Shown here one piece after another: positions 50,033-59,024 of a stretch of DNA of 64,000 nt. Position numbers and translations under genes: made by a program. This DNA comes from CBDFKF01 sp965248765 (lineage in GTDB: Bacteria; Pseudomonadota; Alphaproteobacteria; VGEJ01), in the NCBI GenBank assembly GCA_965248765.1, contig CBDFKF010000003.1, forward strand, positions 1 through 64,000, in the 5' to 3' direction. Below the pieces are notes generated by a model. That model did no database searches, was not told the origin of the DNA, and worked only from the letters and a program-made list of their open reading frames with translations. Each line of letters starts with the position of its first letter. Positions within the stretch are counted from its first letter, which is position 1.

Positions 50033-51901
50033 ATGGACCGACAGTCTCCCGACATGCGTGCCGCATTCAACCGGACCTGGCGTGGAGCGACGGTGTGGGC
50101 AGGGCTGCTCCACGGCCTGATCGGCCTGTTCCTGTTGAACCTGCCGCTCTTTGCCGTCCATTTGCTCGAACGGGTTCTCGTCAACGGACGGATCGACGGG
50201 TTGTTGCTGACCGGGCTGGGCGCGGTCATCGCGATCCTCACCGCCGTCGGTTTGGAGGCCGCGGCAGGACTGCTGACGCGCCGTGTTGCGGCGCGCCTTG
50301 ATCATCGACTTCGACCGCAGTTGCTCAGCGCTGCCCTCGCCGCGCGCGCCGCGAGCGATCGGATTGCTGACACGCTCGGCGATCTTGCGGTCGTCCGCGG
50401 CTGGCTCGCAGGGGCGGCTCTGCCGCACCTGGCGCGGGTGTGGTGGAGTGTTTGCTACCTGGCCATCGCCGTCGTTCTCCACCCGGTGCTCGGCCTGCTG
50501 GCGGGAGCCGCAACGCTTGCGCTGGCGGTGTGGACCTGGCGGGGCGGCGCAACGCCCATGGCGGCGATGGGGCCAGCCGCCGCTGCGCCCAACGGGAACG
50601 ATCTGCTGCGCCATGCGAGGGTGCTCGAGGCCCTCGGCATGACCCGGCAGCACGCGAGCGCGATCACCACTCCGCCCGTCACGGCGGCCGGCTTTGTGCC
50701 GCCCAGCGTCTCGCCGCCACTCGTGGTCGTTCTCTTCATTGCCCTCGCCGGCGCCACGTTCGTGCTGCTCGGGCAGCTAAGCCTCGGTGTGCTGGCGGGC
50801 GTTCTGGTGCTGGTGGTGATGGCGCTGGCGCCGATCTCGGGGCTCGCGCCCGCTTGGCGAGCGTGGCGCGAAGCGGTGGCCGCGCGCAGTAGAATTCTAC
50901 GGCTTTTGGAAGCGATGCCGGCGCGCTTCGGCCACGCGATCGCCGGCCCGCTTCGCGGCGCGCTCAGCGTCGATGATTTGAGCCATACCAGCCCCGACGG
51001 CACGTCGCTCAAGGCCATCTCCTTCGCGCTCGCACCGGGCCGGGTGCTGCTGGTTACTGGGGGCACCGACCGCGTCAGGGCGGTTCTTGCCGATTTACTT
51101 CTCGGCCTGCGCCGCCCGGACTCGGGTTCCGTGCGTATCGACGGCCACGACGTGTGCGAGCAGGACCGGACCGTCCTCGGCCCGCGCATCGGCTTCGTGC
51201 CGGCGGTTGGCGATTTGCTGGACGGATCGATTCGCGAGAATATCGCCCGCTTCGCGCCGGCACCGCTTGAGAGGATCCGCGAGGCGGCGGAGCAGGCGGC
51301 CGTCAATGCGGCGATCGAGGCGCTGCCGGAGGGCTACGATACCCGCGTCGGCCGCAGTGGCCGCGAGCTGCCGCCCGACCTGACGTGGCTGATAGGCCTG
51401 GCCCGTGCAGCATTCGATACACCGAGCTTTATCGTGATCGAGGAACCCGAGGTCGCCCTCGACGAGGCCCAGCGCCTTGTCGTCGAGCGCGCCATGGGCC
51501 GGCTCCAGTCCGGGGGATCGGCGCTCGTCCTGTTCAGCGCGGGACCGGAGCCGGCGGTCGCAACCGATGTTCTGCGACTGGAAGCGGACGGCTCTGCTTC
51601 TTACCGCGCGGCCGAGCTGCCGCTGTCGCTGCCCGCGGTCGAGCCAGTGCGGCCGGCCACCGCTGCGGCGGCCGGAACATCTGTGAAAGACCCGCGGCTC
51701 CACACGCTGGAGCAGGTGTTGGCGCGCATCCGCGACAATGTTTCGACGCAGCCTGAGGTCCGCCTGCCGACCACGGTGCCCGCCGACACGAGCCGGCCGC
51801 CGCGCGAAGCGTCGCTGACGGCCGAGCCCGCTGGCGCCGGACCCGTCCTCCATATCAATCCCGAATGGCTAGCCCGGCAGGTCGGGCGTGCGGCGCGATA
51901 G
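50033..51901 (+). CDS. Type I secretion-like ABC protein with degenerate ATPase motifs
   Basis: The 622-residue protein has the PrtD/HasD-type layout: an N-terminal transmembrane half (helices near 22-42, 56-80, 137-170, 228-268) and a nucleotide-binding-like domain from about 310. Nearly every catalytic motif is altered. Walker A reads TGGTDRVRAV, with K to R349 and S/T to A350. The Q-loop Gln is A391 (VPAVGDLLDG). The LSGGQ signature is LPPDL (446-450). Walker B Asp is E470 (VIEEPEVALD; the next Glu is kept). The H-loop His is A503. Flanking ABC sequence stays recognisable (IRENIARFAP, LPEGYDTRVG, IGLARA). A Pro/Thr-rich tail of ~100 residues follows. It is probably a pseudo-ATPase partner or a decaying pump; no TolC or second ABC gene is nearby. 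Confidence 0.82.
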   Translation: MDRQSPDMRAAFNRTWRGATVWAGLLHGLIGLFLLNLPLFAVHLLERVLVNGRIDGLLLTGLGAVIAILTAVGLEAAAGLLTRRVAARLDHRLRPQLLSAALAARAASDRIADTLGDLAVVRGWLAGAALPHLARVWWSVCYLAIAVVLHPVLGLLAGAATLALAVWTWRGGATPMAAMGPAAAAPNGNDLLRHARVLEALGMTRQHASAITTPPVTAAGFVPPSVSPPLVVVLFIALAGATFVLLGQLSLGVLAGVLVLVVMALAPISGLAPAWRAWREAVAARSRILRLLEAMPARFGHAIAGPLRGALSVDDLSHTSPDGTSLKAISFALAPGRVLLVTGGTDRVRAVLADLLLGLRRPDSGSVRIDGHDVCEQDRTVLGPRIGFVPAVGDLLDGSIRENIARFAPAPLERIREAAEQAAVNAAIEALPEGYDTRVGRSGRELPPDLTWLIGLARAAFDTPSFIVIEEPEVALDEAQRLVVERAMGRLQSGGSALVLFSAGPEPAVATDVLRLEADGSASYRAAELPLSLPAVEPVRPATAAAAGTSVKDPRLHTLEQVLARIRDNVSTQPEVRLPTTVPADTSRPPREASLTAEPAGAGPVLHINPEWLARQVGRAAR

Positions 51902-51909
51902 GGTAACCG

Positions 51910-53238
51910 ATGCGCCCGGCCCAGAATCCCGAGGAACACGCTGCAAGGCAATCGACAACGGCGACGTTCGACCAGCGGCCATCGACGAGCCTTGCGGCAC
52001 CGGTCGCCGGCGCTCTCGCCGTTCTCGCCGTCGGGTCGGCGGCGCTCTGGTTGTGGGCTGAGCGGATCGTCGTCGATGAGACTATCGCGGCAGAGGGCCG
52101 CGTGATGCCGGCCTCGGTGCATCATGTGCTGCGCCATCCCCAGGGCGGCATCGTCTACGAGGTTGGTGTTGCGGAGGGGGATATCGTCGAGCCGGGTCAA
52201 GTGTTGCTGCGCTTTGGCGCGGAGGGAGAGTGGGAGGAGCACAACGACCTCCTGCGCCGCGGCCGCGCCGCCGCGGCGACGCTCGCCCGTCTCGAAGCCG
52301 AACGCGTGGGACGCGCCGCCGTCTCCTTTCCGACTGATCTGGTCGCCGCGGCGGACGCTGGTGATGCGGTCGAGGCCGAGACCGCCCTGTTTGCTCAGCG
52401 TCGCCGCGATAGCGCCGCCAAGACCCGAATCATCGAACAGCGCATCGAAGAGTATCGCATCGAGATCAGCGGTATCCGCGATGCCCAGGAAGGCATGCTC
52501 GACGAGCTGGCACTCTTGGCTCGCCGTATGGGCGAGACCGAAGATGCCTTCCGTGCCGCGCGCGCAGACAAACCAAAACTGGTCACCCACGAGAGTGCGA
52601 AGGCCCGGCTCGAAAGCGAAATCGGCCGACTGAACGCAGAGGTTGCACGCGTCCAGCAGCGCATCGCCGATGCCGAACTCGAGATCATTCGTGGCCGCGA
52701 GAATGCGCGTCAACAACTTGCACGCGAGCTCGAGGGTGCGCGGCGGACAGCCGCTGCGATCGATCGTCGCCTCCAGGCCCTGGCCATGAGCACCCAACGC
52801 CGCTCGCTGATCGCGCCGTGGCGGGGTCTGGTGATGGCGATGCGGTATCGGCGGCCCGGCGAGCATGTTCGCCCTGAGCACCCGGTCCTCGGGCTCCGCC
52901 CGCTTGACGCCCCGATCACGATCGAGGCCCGCCTCTCGCGTTGGGACGCGCCAGCCGTATCCGCCGGCGCGGCGGTGAAGATCCGCGTCAGGACGGAGGC
53001 CCCTGTGAGTCCGGGAACCCTCGACGGAGCCGTGCGCACGGATCCCGGCGTGGATGGAATAGATGTCGGTCGTCTCATCATCGATGTCACCACGGCGGAT
53101 CTCGATCCCCACGAGAAGGCGGCAATTGGCTCAGGCATGCCGGCCGCGGTCGAGATCGCGGCACGACGGAGGCCGATCTGGGAGAGCCTGTTACGCCCGC
53201 TCGGGCCGCCTCTGGCGCGGTGGCTCGGCTCGACCTGA
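51910..53238 (+). CDS. HlyD/PrtE-family membrane fusion protein
   Basis: The 442-residue adaptor has one N-terminal membrane helix (about 32-50, GALAVLAVGSAALWLW), the HlyD-type lipoyl/beta-barrel start (HHVLRHPQGGIVYEVGVAEGDIVEPGQVLLRF), a long coiled coil at about 110-300, and a returning lipoyl half (IAPWRGLVMAMRYRRPGEHVRPEHPVLGL). It follows the ABC gene by 8 bases. It would link the inner-membrane ABC protein to an outer-membrane TolC-type channel encoded elsewhere. Confidence 0.92.
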   Translation: MRPAQNPEEHAARQSTTATFDQRPSTSLAAPVAGALAVLAVGSAALWLWAERIVVDETIAAEGRVMPASVHHVLRHPQGGIVYEVGVAEGDIVEPGQVLLRFGAEGEWEEHNDLLRRGRAAAATLARLEAERVGRAAVSFPTDLVAAADAGDAVEAETALFAQRRRDSAAKTRIIEQRIEEYRIEISGIRDAQEGMLDELALLARRMGETEDAFRAARADKPKLVTHESAKARLESEIGRLNAEVARVQQRIADAELEIIRGRENARQQLARELEGARRTAAAIDRRLQALAMSTQRRSLIAPWRGLVMAMRYRRPGEHVRPEHPVLGLRPLDAPITIEARLSRWDAPAVSAGAAVKIRVRTEAPVSPGTLDGAVRTDPGVDGIDVGRLIIDVTTADLDPHEKAAIGSGMPAAVEIAARRRPIWESLLRPLGPPLARWLGST

Positions 53239-53816
53239 CCGCCTACAACGAGGCCGCGGTCCTCTTAATCGTTTGTTAGCGGCGCGTCTTTAGCCTGTCG
53301 TCACCGTGAGCCCGCCTCGGCCGCTTGAACAGGCCGCGGTGGGTCTCAACCCGGCTGGCCGTCGCTCATGAATGCTGCAGAACTCGCCGCTACCCAGTCC
53401 CAACTCTTCACTCCGTCGCGTCTCCAGCAGGAGGCTGCCGAGGGCGGTGCCCATCGCACCCGGGCGCAGCTCGATGCAACATCGATCCGCCCCGGCATCA
53501 CCGAGGGGGACAACACCGTCGACCGGACGGAGATAGAGACGGAGACAACCGCTGGAAGCCCTGGCCGGGGTCTCGGCACAACTGTCGATCTCCTTGTGTG
53601 AGGCCATGGCGCGCGCCGGCTCGCCTACGCCATGACCAACTCGAGCACGCGCCTTCCCGCGCGCTTGGAGCGTCGCGCCGCCAACCGGCAGGAGCACTAG
53701 CCGACCCGGTCAGCATCCGACCGTGCATTCATTCGCCTCCGGAGCGCCGTTGGCGCGTCACGGCCGCCTCCCAACCGTGATAGGCTTGTGCTGCCTCGGC
53801 ATCTGAGGGTGCAGCT
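53239..53816. other. Long intergenic region after the HlyD gene
   Basis: This 578-base stretch separates the HlyD-like gene from phoR. It holds one plausible small gene (53368-53601, listed separately). Overlapping open frames on the minus strand are arginine- or proline-rich shadows without a recognisable domain. The part just after 53239 is locally AT-rich (cctcttaatcgtttgttag) and might hold a promoter for the small gene. No repeat or terminator was seen. Confidence 0.4.
53368..53601 (+). CDS. Small hydrophilic protein, possible type I secretion cargo
   Basis: The 77-residue product starts MNAAELAATQSQLFTPSRLQ, is hydrophilic and acid-rich in the middle (GITEGDNTVDRTEIETETT) and ends GRGLGTTVDLLV. 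An acidic residue followed by a hydrophobic triplet at the very C-terminus resembles the terminal signal of PrtD-type secretion substrates. It lies 129 bases after the HlyD gene on the same strand. There is no strong ribosome site and no family I know, so it may be a chance open frame. Confidence 0.35.
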   Translation: MNAAELAATQSQLFTPSRLQQEAAEGGAHRTRAQLDATSIRPGITEGDNTVDRTEIETETTAGSPGRGLGTTVDLLV

Positions 53817-55238
53817 ATGCCCCGGCGGCTTCGCACAATCCTGATTCTGCTCGCTCCCAGCCTGGTCGCGCTGGCCGTGCTCGCGCTCGCGAACCAGGCG
53901 AATGCCGTGGCCGCCGTCTTTGCTGCGGTTGCATGTTTCGTCGCGCTCCTCGTTCTTGTCCCCACGGTTCTCCCCGACACCAACGCGATCGAGTCGTATT
54001 GGTTGGCGCGCATCGGTGGTGCGGACTCCGCTCGACCGAGGTTCGCCAACGCCGCGACCAGCGATCTTTCGGAGCTGATCGAGCGGCTCGACGCGGCGTG
54101 GTCGGATCGTCTGAGCGAGCGGCTGGGAACGCTCGAATTGCTCGATCACGTCCTCGACGCGATCCCCGAGGCCCTTCTGGTGCTCGATTCGAGGCGCCGC
54201 GTCGTCCGCGCGAACGCGGCCGCGCGCGACCTTCTCGGTGCCGATATCGTCCATGCCGATCTTGCCATGTCGTTGCGGCATCCGGCCGTGCTGAGCGCGG
54301 CGGATGCCGTTCTCGCGGGCGATGAGGCCAGGGACATCGAAGTCGCCTTCCTAGAATCCGTCGAACGCCATATGGCCGGGCACATTGTGCCGCTGACGGG
54401 CGCACGGTCCGAGTCAGGTGCTGCTGTCATCGCCCTTTACGACATGACGGCGATCAGGCGGGCCGAGCGTTTGCGCGCCGACTTCGTTGCCAATGCCAGC
54501 CACGAGCTGCGGACGCCGCTATCGGCGCTGTTGGGCTTTGTCGAGACGCTGCGGGGGCCGGCGCAGGACGACGCTGAGGCGCGCCAACGATTCTTGCCGA
54601 TCATGCACCAGCAGGCCTCGCGCATGGCCCGCCTGGTCGACGATCTCCTGTCCTTGAGCCGTATCGAGATGAACGAGCACACCGCACCCGCGGGCCGCAC
54701 CGATCTCAGGGGCATCGTTCAGGGAGCGATCGACAGCCTAGAATTCGAGGCGAGGTCCAAGGGTGTGACGATTGCGGCAGATATCCCCGACTCGCTCGCG
54801 AGCGTGATCGGCGACGAGCACGAGCTCGCCCAGGTGTGCCAGAATCTCTTGGACAATGCGCTCAAGTATGGACGCGATGAGGCGCCTGTGCGCATCAATG
54901 CCGCGCCCGCGACGCTCGATGGCGGGGATGCGGTCGCTCTCTCGGTCAGCGATGAGGGCGAGGGCATCCCGCCAGAGCATGTGCCCCGGCTGACCGAGCG
55001 CTTCTATCGCGTCGATACCGCACGATCGCGAACACTGGGCGGGACCGGTCTCGGACTGGCCATCGTCAAACACATCGTCAACCGCCATCGCGGCCGGCTT
55101 GCGATCGAGAGCGTCATCGGCCAAGGAAGCACGTTCACGGTCTGTCTCGCGCTTGCACCGCCCGAAGAGTCGGACGAAATGGCGCCGGCGGAGCGAATCG
55201 ATCCGGCGCCGAATGGGACTACCGGGCGCGCGCTGTAG
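53817..55238 (+). CDS. phoR: Phosphate regulon sensor histidine kinase PhoR
   Basis: The 473-residue kinase has two N-terminal membrane helices (about 8-26 and 31-52), a PAS domain near 105-215 (LLDHVLDAIPEALLVLDSRRRVVRAN), the HisKA phospho-acceptor H229 in NASHELRTPLSALLGF and a HATPase domain (NLLDNALKYG, DEGEGIPPEH, GGTGLGLAIVKHIV). Position upstream of pst-phoU-phoB supports PhoR. It senses phosphate status through PstABC and PhoU and phosphorylates PhoB. Confidence 0.93.
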   Translation: MPRRLRTILILLAPSLVALAVLALANQANAVAAVFAAVACFVALLVLVPTVLPDTNAIESYWLARIGGADSARPRFANAATSDLSELIERLDAAWSDRLSERLGTLELLDHVLDAIPEALLVLDSRRRVVRANAAARDLLGADIVHADLAMSLRHPAVLSAADAVLAGDEARDIEVAFLESVERHMAGHIVPLTGARSESGAAVIALYDMTAIRRAERLRADFVANASHELRTPLSALLGFVETLRGPAQDDAEARQRFLPIMHQQASRMARLVDDLLSLSRIEMNEHTAPAGRTDLRGIVQGAIDSLEFEARSKGVTIAADIPDSLASVIGDEHELAQVCQNLLDNALKYGRDEAPVRINAAPATLDGGDAVALSVSDEGEGIPPEHVPRLTERFYRVDTARSRTLGGTGLGLAIVKHIVNRHRGRLAIESVIGQGSTFTVCLALAPPEESDEMAPAERIDPAPNGTTGRAL

Positions 55239-55281
55239 GCGCTCGGCGATTGTCACAATCCGGGCGGGGCAGTGGTCAGCG

Positions 55282-55299
55282 CTGTCATAAAACTGTCAC
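55282..55299 (+). promoter_or_regulatory. Pho box upstream of pstC
   Basis: The 18 bases ctgtcataaaactgtcac match the classical Pho box (two CTGTCA repeats, 11-base pitch) at every conserved position. It lies 196 bases upstream of the pstC ATG, with a -10-like cataac about 11 bases downstream (55310-55315). PhoB bound here would start the pst-phoU-phoB transcript under phosphate limitation. The position just after phoR suggests phoR is transcribed separately at basal level. Confidence 0.88.
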
Positions 55300-55494
55300 G
55301 TTAGCGTGCCATAACAGACGGCCTGCGGGCGTGGGGGCGCCGGCGTTGGTTTGAACAAAGCGCCGCGCGGAGGACCGAGTTTGACTGCCTCATCCGTCCG
55401 GCTCTCGCCCGCACCCCACCCCGGGAGCCCGTAGTGGTCTTGCGAAACCAGCGACGGGGATCGATCGTCGCATGCTGAGGCCGGGCAGCGGGCG

Positions 55495-56877
55495 ATGAAC
55501 ATCTTCATCATCGCGGCCGTTCTGCTCGGTCTCACTGCCGTCGGCTTCTTCTTTGGGCGTGGACAGGCGATCGCGGGCGCCTCAGGCAGGACGCAGGTCC
55601 TCCACTCGCTGCCGAGCTACTACGGGCTGTACCTCGCGCTGTGGATGGGGCTGCCGGGCCTGGGGCTGATGGTGGTCTGGCCCATCGTTGCCGGCGAGAT
55701 CATTCCGTCCCTGGTGTTGAGCACGCTCCCCGCCGAGCTGCTGGCCCAGGACGAATACGGGCTGAGCGTTCTCCAGAACGATATCCGCAACCTCTCGCGC
55801 GGCGGTCTCGTCAGCCGCGAGGTTGACGAGGTTCTCCTGCGCGCCGCCGACTACTACGCAAGCCTGGAGCGTATGAGCCGCATCTGGCTTGCGGCGGTCA
55901 TCGTGGCCGCCGGGACCGGCGCCTTTCTATGGCATCGCCGCCGCCTCAACCCTCAGCTTCGCGCCCGCAATGCCGTGGAGACCACGGCCCTGGTCTTCCT
56001 GATCGCCTGCTCGACGATCGCCATCGTCGTTACCGTCGGCATTCTTTTGTCGCTGGTGTTCGAGGCGGTCCGCTTCTTCGCCCTGGTTCCTGTCCTGGAC
56101 TTCCTGTTCGGGCTGAAGTGGAGCCCCCAGACCGCCATTCATACCGATCAGGTCGGCAGTTCGGGCGCCTTCGGTGTGGTTCCGCTGATCGCCGGCACGC
56201 TCCTGATCACCGTCATCGCCATGCTGATCGCCGTTCCCATCGGGCTGATGTCGGCCATCTACATGTCGGAATATGCGCGCGCCGAGGTGCGAGCGGTGGC
56301 GAAGCCTCTGCTCGAGGTGTTGGCGGGGGTGCCCACCGTCGTCTACGGCTTTTTTGCCGCGTTGACGGTGGGGCCATTCCTGCGCGATGCCGGCGGCCTG
56401 ATCGGACTCGACGTCGCCTCGGAAAGCGCCCTCGCCGCCGGCCTGGTCATGGGCATCATGATCATTCCCTACGTCTCGTCGCTCTCGGACGATGTGATGA
56501 AGGCGGTGCCGCAAGCGCTTCGCGATGGCGCCCTGGCACTTGGGGCGACGCCTTCTGAGACCATTCGCCAGGTCGTCGTGCCGGCGGCGCTACCCGGTAT
56601 CGTCGGCGCGGTCTTGCTGGCCATCTCTCGGGCGATTGGCGAGACGATGATCGTGGTGATGGCGGCGGGGCTGGCCGCGAACCTCACCGCCAACCCGTTC
56701 GAAGCGGTGACGACCATGACGGTGCAGATGGTCACCCTGCTGGTGGGCGATCAGGAGTTCGACAGCGCCAAGACGCTGGCTGCTTTTGCGCTCGGCCTGC
56801 TGCTGTTTGGTATCACGCTCAGCCTCAACTTCGCCGCCCTTCAGGTTGTGCGCAAATATCGCGAGCGGTATGACTGA
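55495..56877 (+). CDS. pstC: Phosphate ABC transporter permease PstC
   Basis: The 460-residue permease is longer than enterobacterial PstC because of an N-terminal extension with two helices (IIAAVLLGLTAVGFFFG, LALWMGLPGLGLMVVWPIV) and a soluble segment. The core shows FLFGLKWSPQ, VPIGLMSAIYMSEYA, LEVLAGVPTVVYGFFA and the EAA-like LRDGALALGATPSETIRQVVVPAALPGIVGA. Its end overlaps the pstA ATG. pstS is not adjacent. Confidence 0.93.
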   Translation: MNIFIIAAVLLGLTAVGFFFGRGQAIAGASGRTQVLHSLPSYYGLYLALWMGLPGLGLMVVWPIVAGEIIPSLVLSTLPAELLAQDEYGLSVLQNDIRNLSRGGLVSREVDEVLLRAADYYASLERMSRIWLAAVIVAAGTGAFLWHRRRLNPQLRARNAVETTALVFLIACSTIAIVVTVGILLSLVFEAVRFFALVPVLDFLFGLKWSPQTAIHTDQVGSSGAFGVVPLIAGTLLITVIAMLIAVPIGLMSAIYMSEYARAEVRAVAKPLLEVLAGVPTVVYGFFAALTVGPFLRDAGGLIGLDVASESALAAGLVMGIMIIPYVSSLSDDVMKAVPQALRDGALALGATPSETIRQVVVPAALPGIVGAVLLAISRAIGETMIVVMAAGLAANLTANPFEAVTTMTVQMVTLLVGDQEFDSAKTLAAFALGLLLFGITLSLNFAALQVVRKYRERYD

Positions 56878-58177
56878 ATTTGTCCGCGCCCGGCCGCTGG
56901 TCATCACCGCGAAGACCAAGGCGGATGCACGCCTCAGGCGCCGCCGCGCCGCCGAACGGCGCTTTCGGATGTGGGGGATCATCGCCATATCGACGGCGCT
57001 GATCGTCCTCGCCATCCTCTTCATCAGCATTGTCGCCAAGGGCTACACCGCCTTCGTTCAGTCCGAGATTGCGCTCGATATCTTTTTCGATCCGGCCGTC
57101 ATCGATCCCGAGGGAACCGCCGATCTCCAACGGCTCTCGCGTGCTGACTACGCGAGCCTTGTGCGCATTGCCCTCATGGCGAAGTTCCCCGATGTTGCCG
57201 GCCGGCGCACGGTGCGCAAGCTGATCGGCATCGTGAGCTTCGGTTCGGGCTTCGAGCTGCGCGCGATGGTGTTGGAAGATGCCACCATGATCGGCGCGAC
57301 GCGGCGGGTCTGGCTGCCGGCGGCCGATCATGTGGACATGCTGCGCAAGGGCCATTTCGATCGCGAATCGCCCGAGGAAGATCGCGCGATCTCGGATCAG
57401 GAGATCGCCTGGGTCGATGCGCTCGCGGCCGAGGGTGCGGTGCGCACGGTCTTCAACTGGCGCTTCCTGTCCTCAGGGGATTCGCGCGAGCCTGAGCTGG
57501 CCGGTATCTGGGGCGCGGCGGTTGGCTCGTTCTTCGCGATGATCGTAACGCTGGCGATCGCCTTTCCACTGGGCGTTGCGGCGGCTATCTATCTAGAAGA
57601 GTTCGCGCCGAGGAATCGTTGGACCGACCTGATAGAGGTCAATATCAACAACCTCGCGGCGGTGCCCTCGATCGTCTTCGGGATCCTGGGTCTTGCGGTC
57701 TTCATCAACATCATGCACCTGCCGCGCTCGGCCCCGCTGGTCGGCGGCCTTACGTTGGCTTTGATGACGTTGCCTACCATCATCATCTCGGCGCGCGTTG
57801 CCATCGGTGCCGTCCCGCCCTCGATCAGGCAAGGGGCGCTGGGGGTGGGCGCCTCGCCGATGCAGGCGGTGCTGCACCACGTGCTGCCGCTCGCTATGCC
57901 CGGTATCCTCACCGGTACCATAGTCGGCATGGCGCGCGCATTGGGCGAGACCGCGCCGCTCTTGATGATCGGCATGGTTGCCTTCATCGTCGATATCCCC
58001 GGCACCATCGAGGACCCGTCGACGGTGCTGCCGGTACAGATCTACATTTGGGCCGATGCGCCCGAGCGGGCGTTCGCCGAGCGCACCTCGGCGGCGATCA
58101 TGGTGCTGCTCGGCTTCCTGATCGCGATGAATGCGGTTGCGATCTACTTAAGGAAACGGTTCGAACGAACGTGGTAG
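56870..58177 (+). CDS. pstA: Phosphate ABC transporter permease PstA
   Basis: The 435-residue permease has an N-terminal DUF3333-type extension containing a membrane helix and a soluble domain (FDPAVIDPEGTADLQRLSRADY) and a core with LGVAAAIYLEEFAP, NNLAAVPSIVFGILGLAVF and LGVGASPMQAVLHHVLPLAMPGILTG. ATG 56870 overlaps the pstC stop by 8 bases. It pairs with PstC as the phosphate channel. Confidence 0.93.
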   Translation: MTEFVRARPLVITAKTKADARLRRRRAAERRFRMWGIIAISTALIVLAILFISIVAKGYTAFVQSEIALDIFFDPAVIDPEGTADLQRLSRADYASLVRIALMAKFPDVAGRRTVRKLIGIVSFGSGFELRAMVLEDATMIGATRRVWLPAADHVDMLRKGHFDRESPEEDRAISDQEIAWVDALAAEGAVRTVFNWRFLSSGDSREPELAGIWGAAVGSFFAMIVTLAIAFPLGVAAAIYLEEFAPRNRWTDLIEVNINNLAAVPSIVFGILGLAVFINIMHLPRSAPLVGGLTLALMTLPTIIISARVAIGAVPPSIRQGALGVGASPMQAVLHHVLPLAMPGILTGTIVGMARALGETAPLLMIGMVAFIVDIPGTIEDPSTVLPVQIYIWADAPERAFAERTSAAIMVLLGFLIAMNAVAIYLRKRFERTW

Positions 58178-58186
58178 AGGAACATC

Positions 58187-59002
58187 ATGTCGATTGAGGC
58201 GGTTGAATCCAGCGAGGTCGGTGACGCCGTCGCCGAGCCAGGGCCACAGGTCAAGGTCTCGGCGCGCCATATCGATGTGTTCTATGGCGAGAAGCAGGCG
58301 CTAACCTCGGTCGACATCGACGTCAACCAGAACGAGGTGATGGCTCTGATCGGGCCGTCGGGCTGTGGTAAATCGACGTTCCTGCGCTGCATCAACCGGA
58401 TGAACGACACCATCGCTGAGTGCCGCGTGACCGGAAAGCTCACCGTCGACGACGAGGACGTCTACGACAAGTCGATCGATGTGGTCCAGCTCCGGGCGCG
58501 GGTCGGCATGGTGTTCCAAAAGCCCAACCCGTTCCCGAAATCGATCTACGACAATGTCGCCTACGGACCGCGTATCCATGGGCTCGGCTCGAGCCGCGAT
58601 GAGCTGAACGCCATCGTCCAGCGGAGTATTGAGCGCGCGGGCCTGTGGGAGGAAGTTCATGATCGCTTGGCCGAGTCGGGAACCAGTCTCTCCGGCGGCC
58701 AGCAGCAGCGCCTGTGCATCGCCCGCGCGATCGCCATCAACCCCGAGGTGATCCTGATGGACGAGCCGTGCTCGGCGCTCGATCCGATCGCCACCGCGCG
58801 CATCGAGGAGCTGATGGACGAGCTGCGCCAGAACTACACGATCATCATCGTCACGCATTCCATGCAGCAGGCCGCGCGGGTTTCTCAGCGCGCTGCTTTC
58901 TTCCATCTCGGCGAGCTGGTGGAGTGCCACGACACGCCGACGATGTTCACCAACCCGAGCGATAAGAGAACCCAGGACTACATCACCGGCCGCTTCGGCT
59001 GA
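58187..59002 (+). CDS. pstB: Phosphate ABC transporter ATPase PstB
   Basis: The 271-residue ATPase has Walker A GPSGCGKSTFLRC, the PstB hallmark RINRMND-like CINRMNDTI, the Q-loop MVFQKPNPFPKSIYDNVAYG, signature LSGGQQQRLCIARA, Walker B VILMDEPCSALDPIAT and the H-loop VTHSMQQAARVS. All motifs are intact. It follows pstA by 9 bases. Confidence 0.96.
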   Translation: MSIEAVESSEVGDAVAEPGPQVKVSARHIDVFYGEKQALTSVDIDVNQNEVMALIGPSGCGKSTFLRCINRMNDTIAECRVTGKLTVDDEDVYDKSIDVVQLRARVGMVFQKPNPFPKSIYDNVAYGPRIHGLGSSRDELNAIVQRSIERAGLWEEVHDRLAESGTSLSGGQQQRLCIARAIAINPEVILMDEPCSALDPIATARIEELMDELRQNYTIIIVTHSMQQAARVSQRAAFFHLGELVECHDTPTMFTNPSDKRTQDYITGRFG

Positions 59003-59024
59003 GCATCCACCGAGGAACGCCGCC

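Noticed and set aside
53290..53697. 135-codon minus-strand frame in the HlyD-phoR gap
   Set aside because: Low-complexity composition, no ribosome site and no domain; the plus-strand 77-codon frame is more protein-like.
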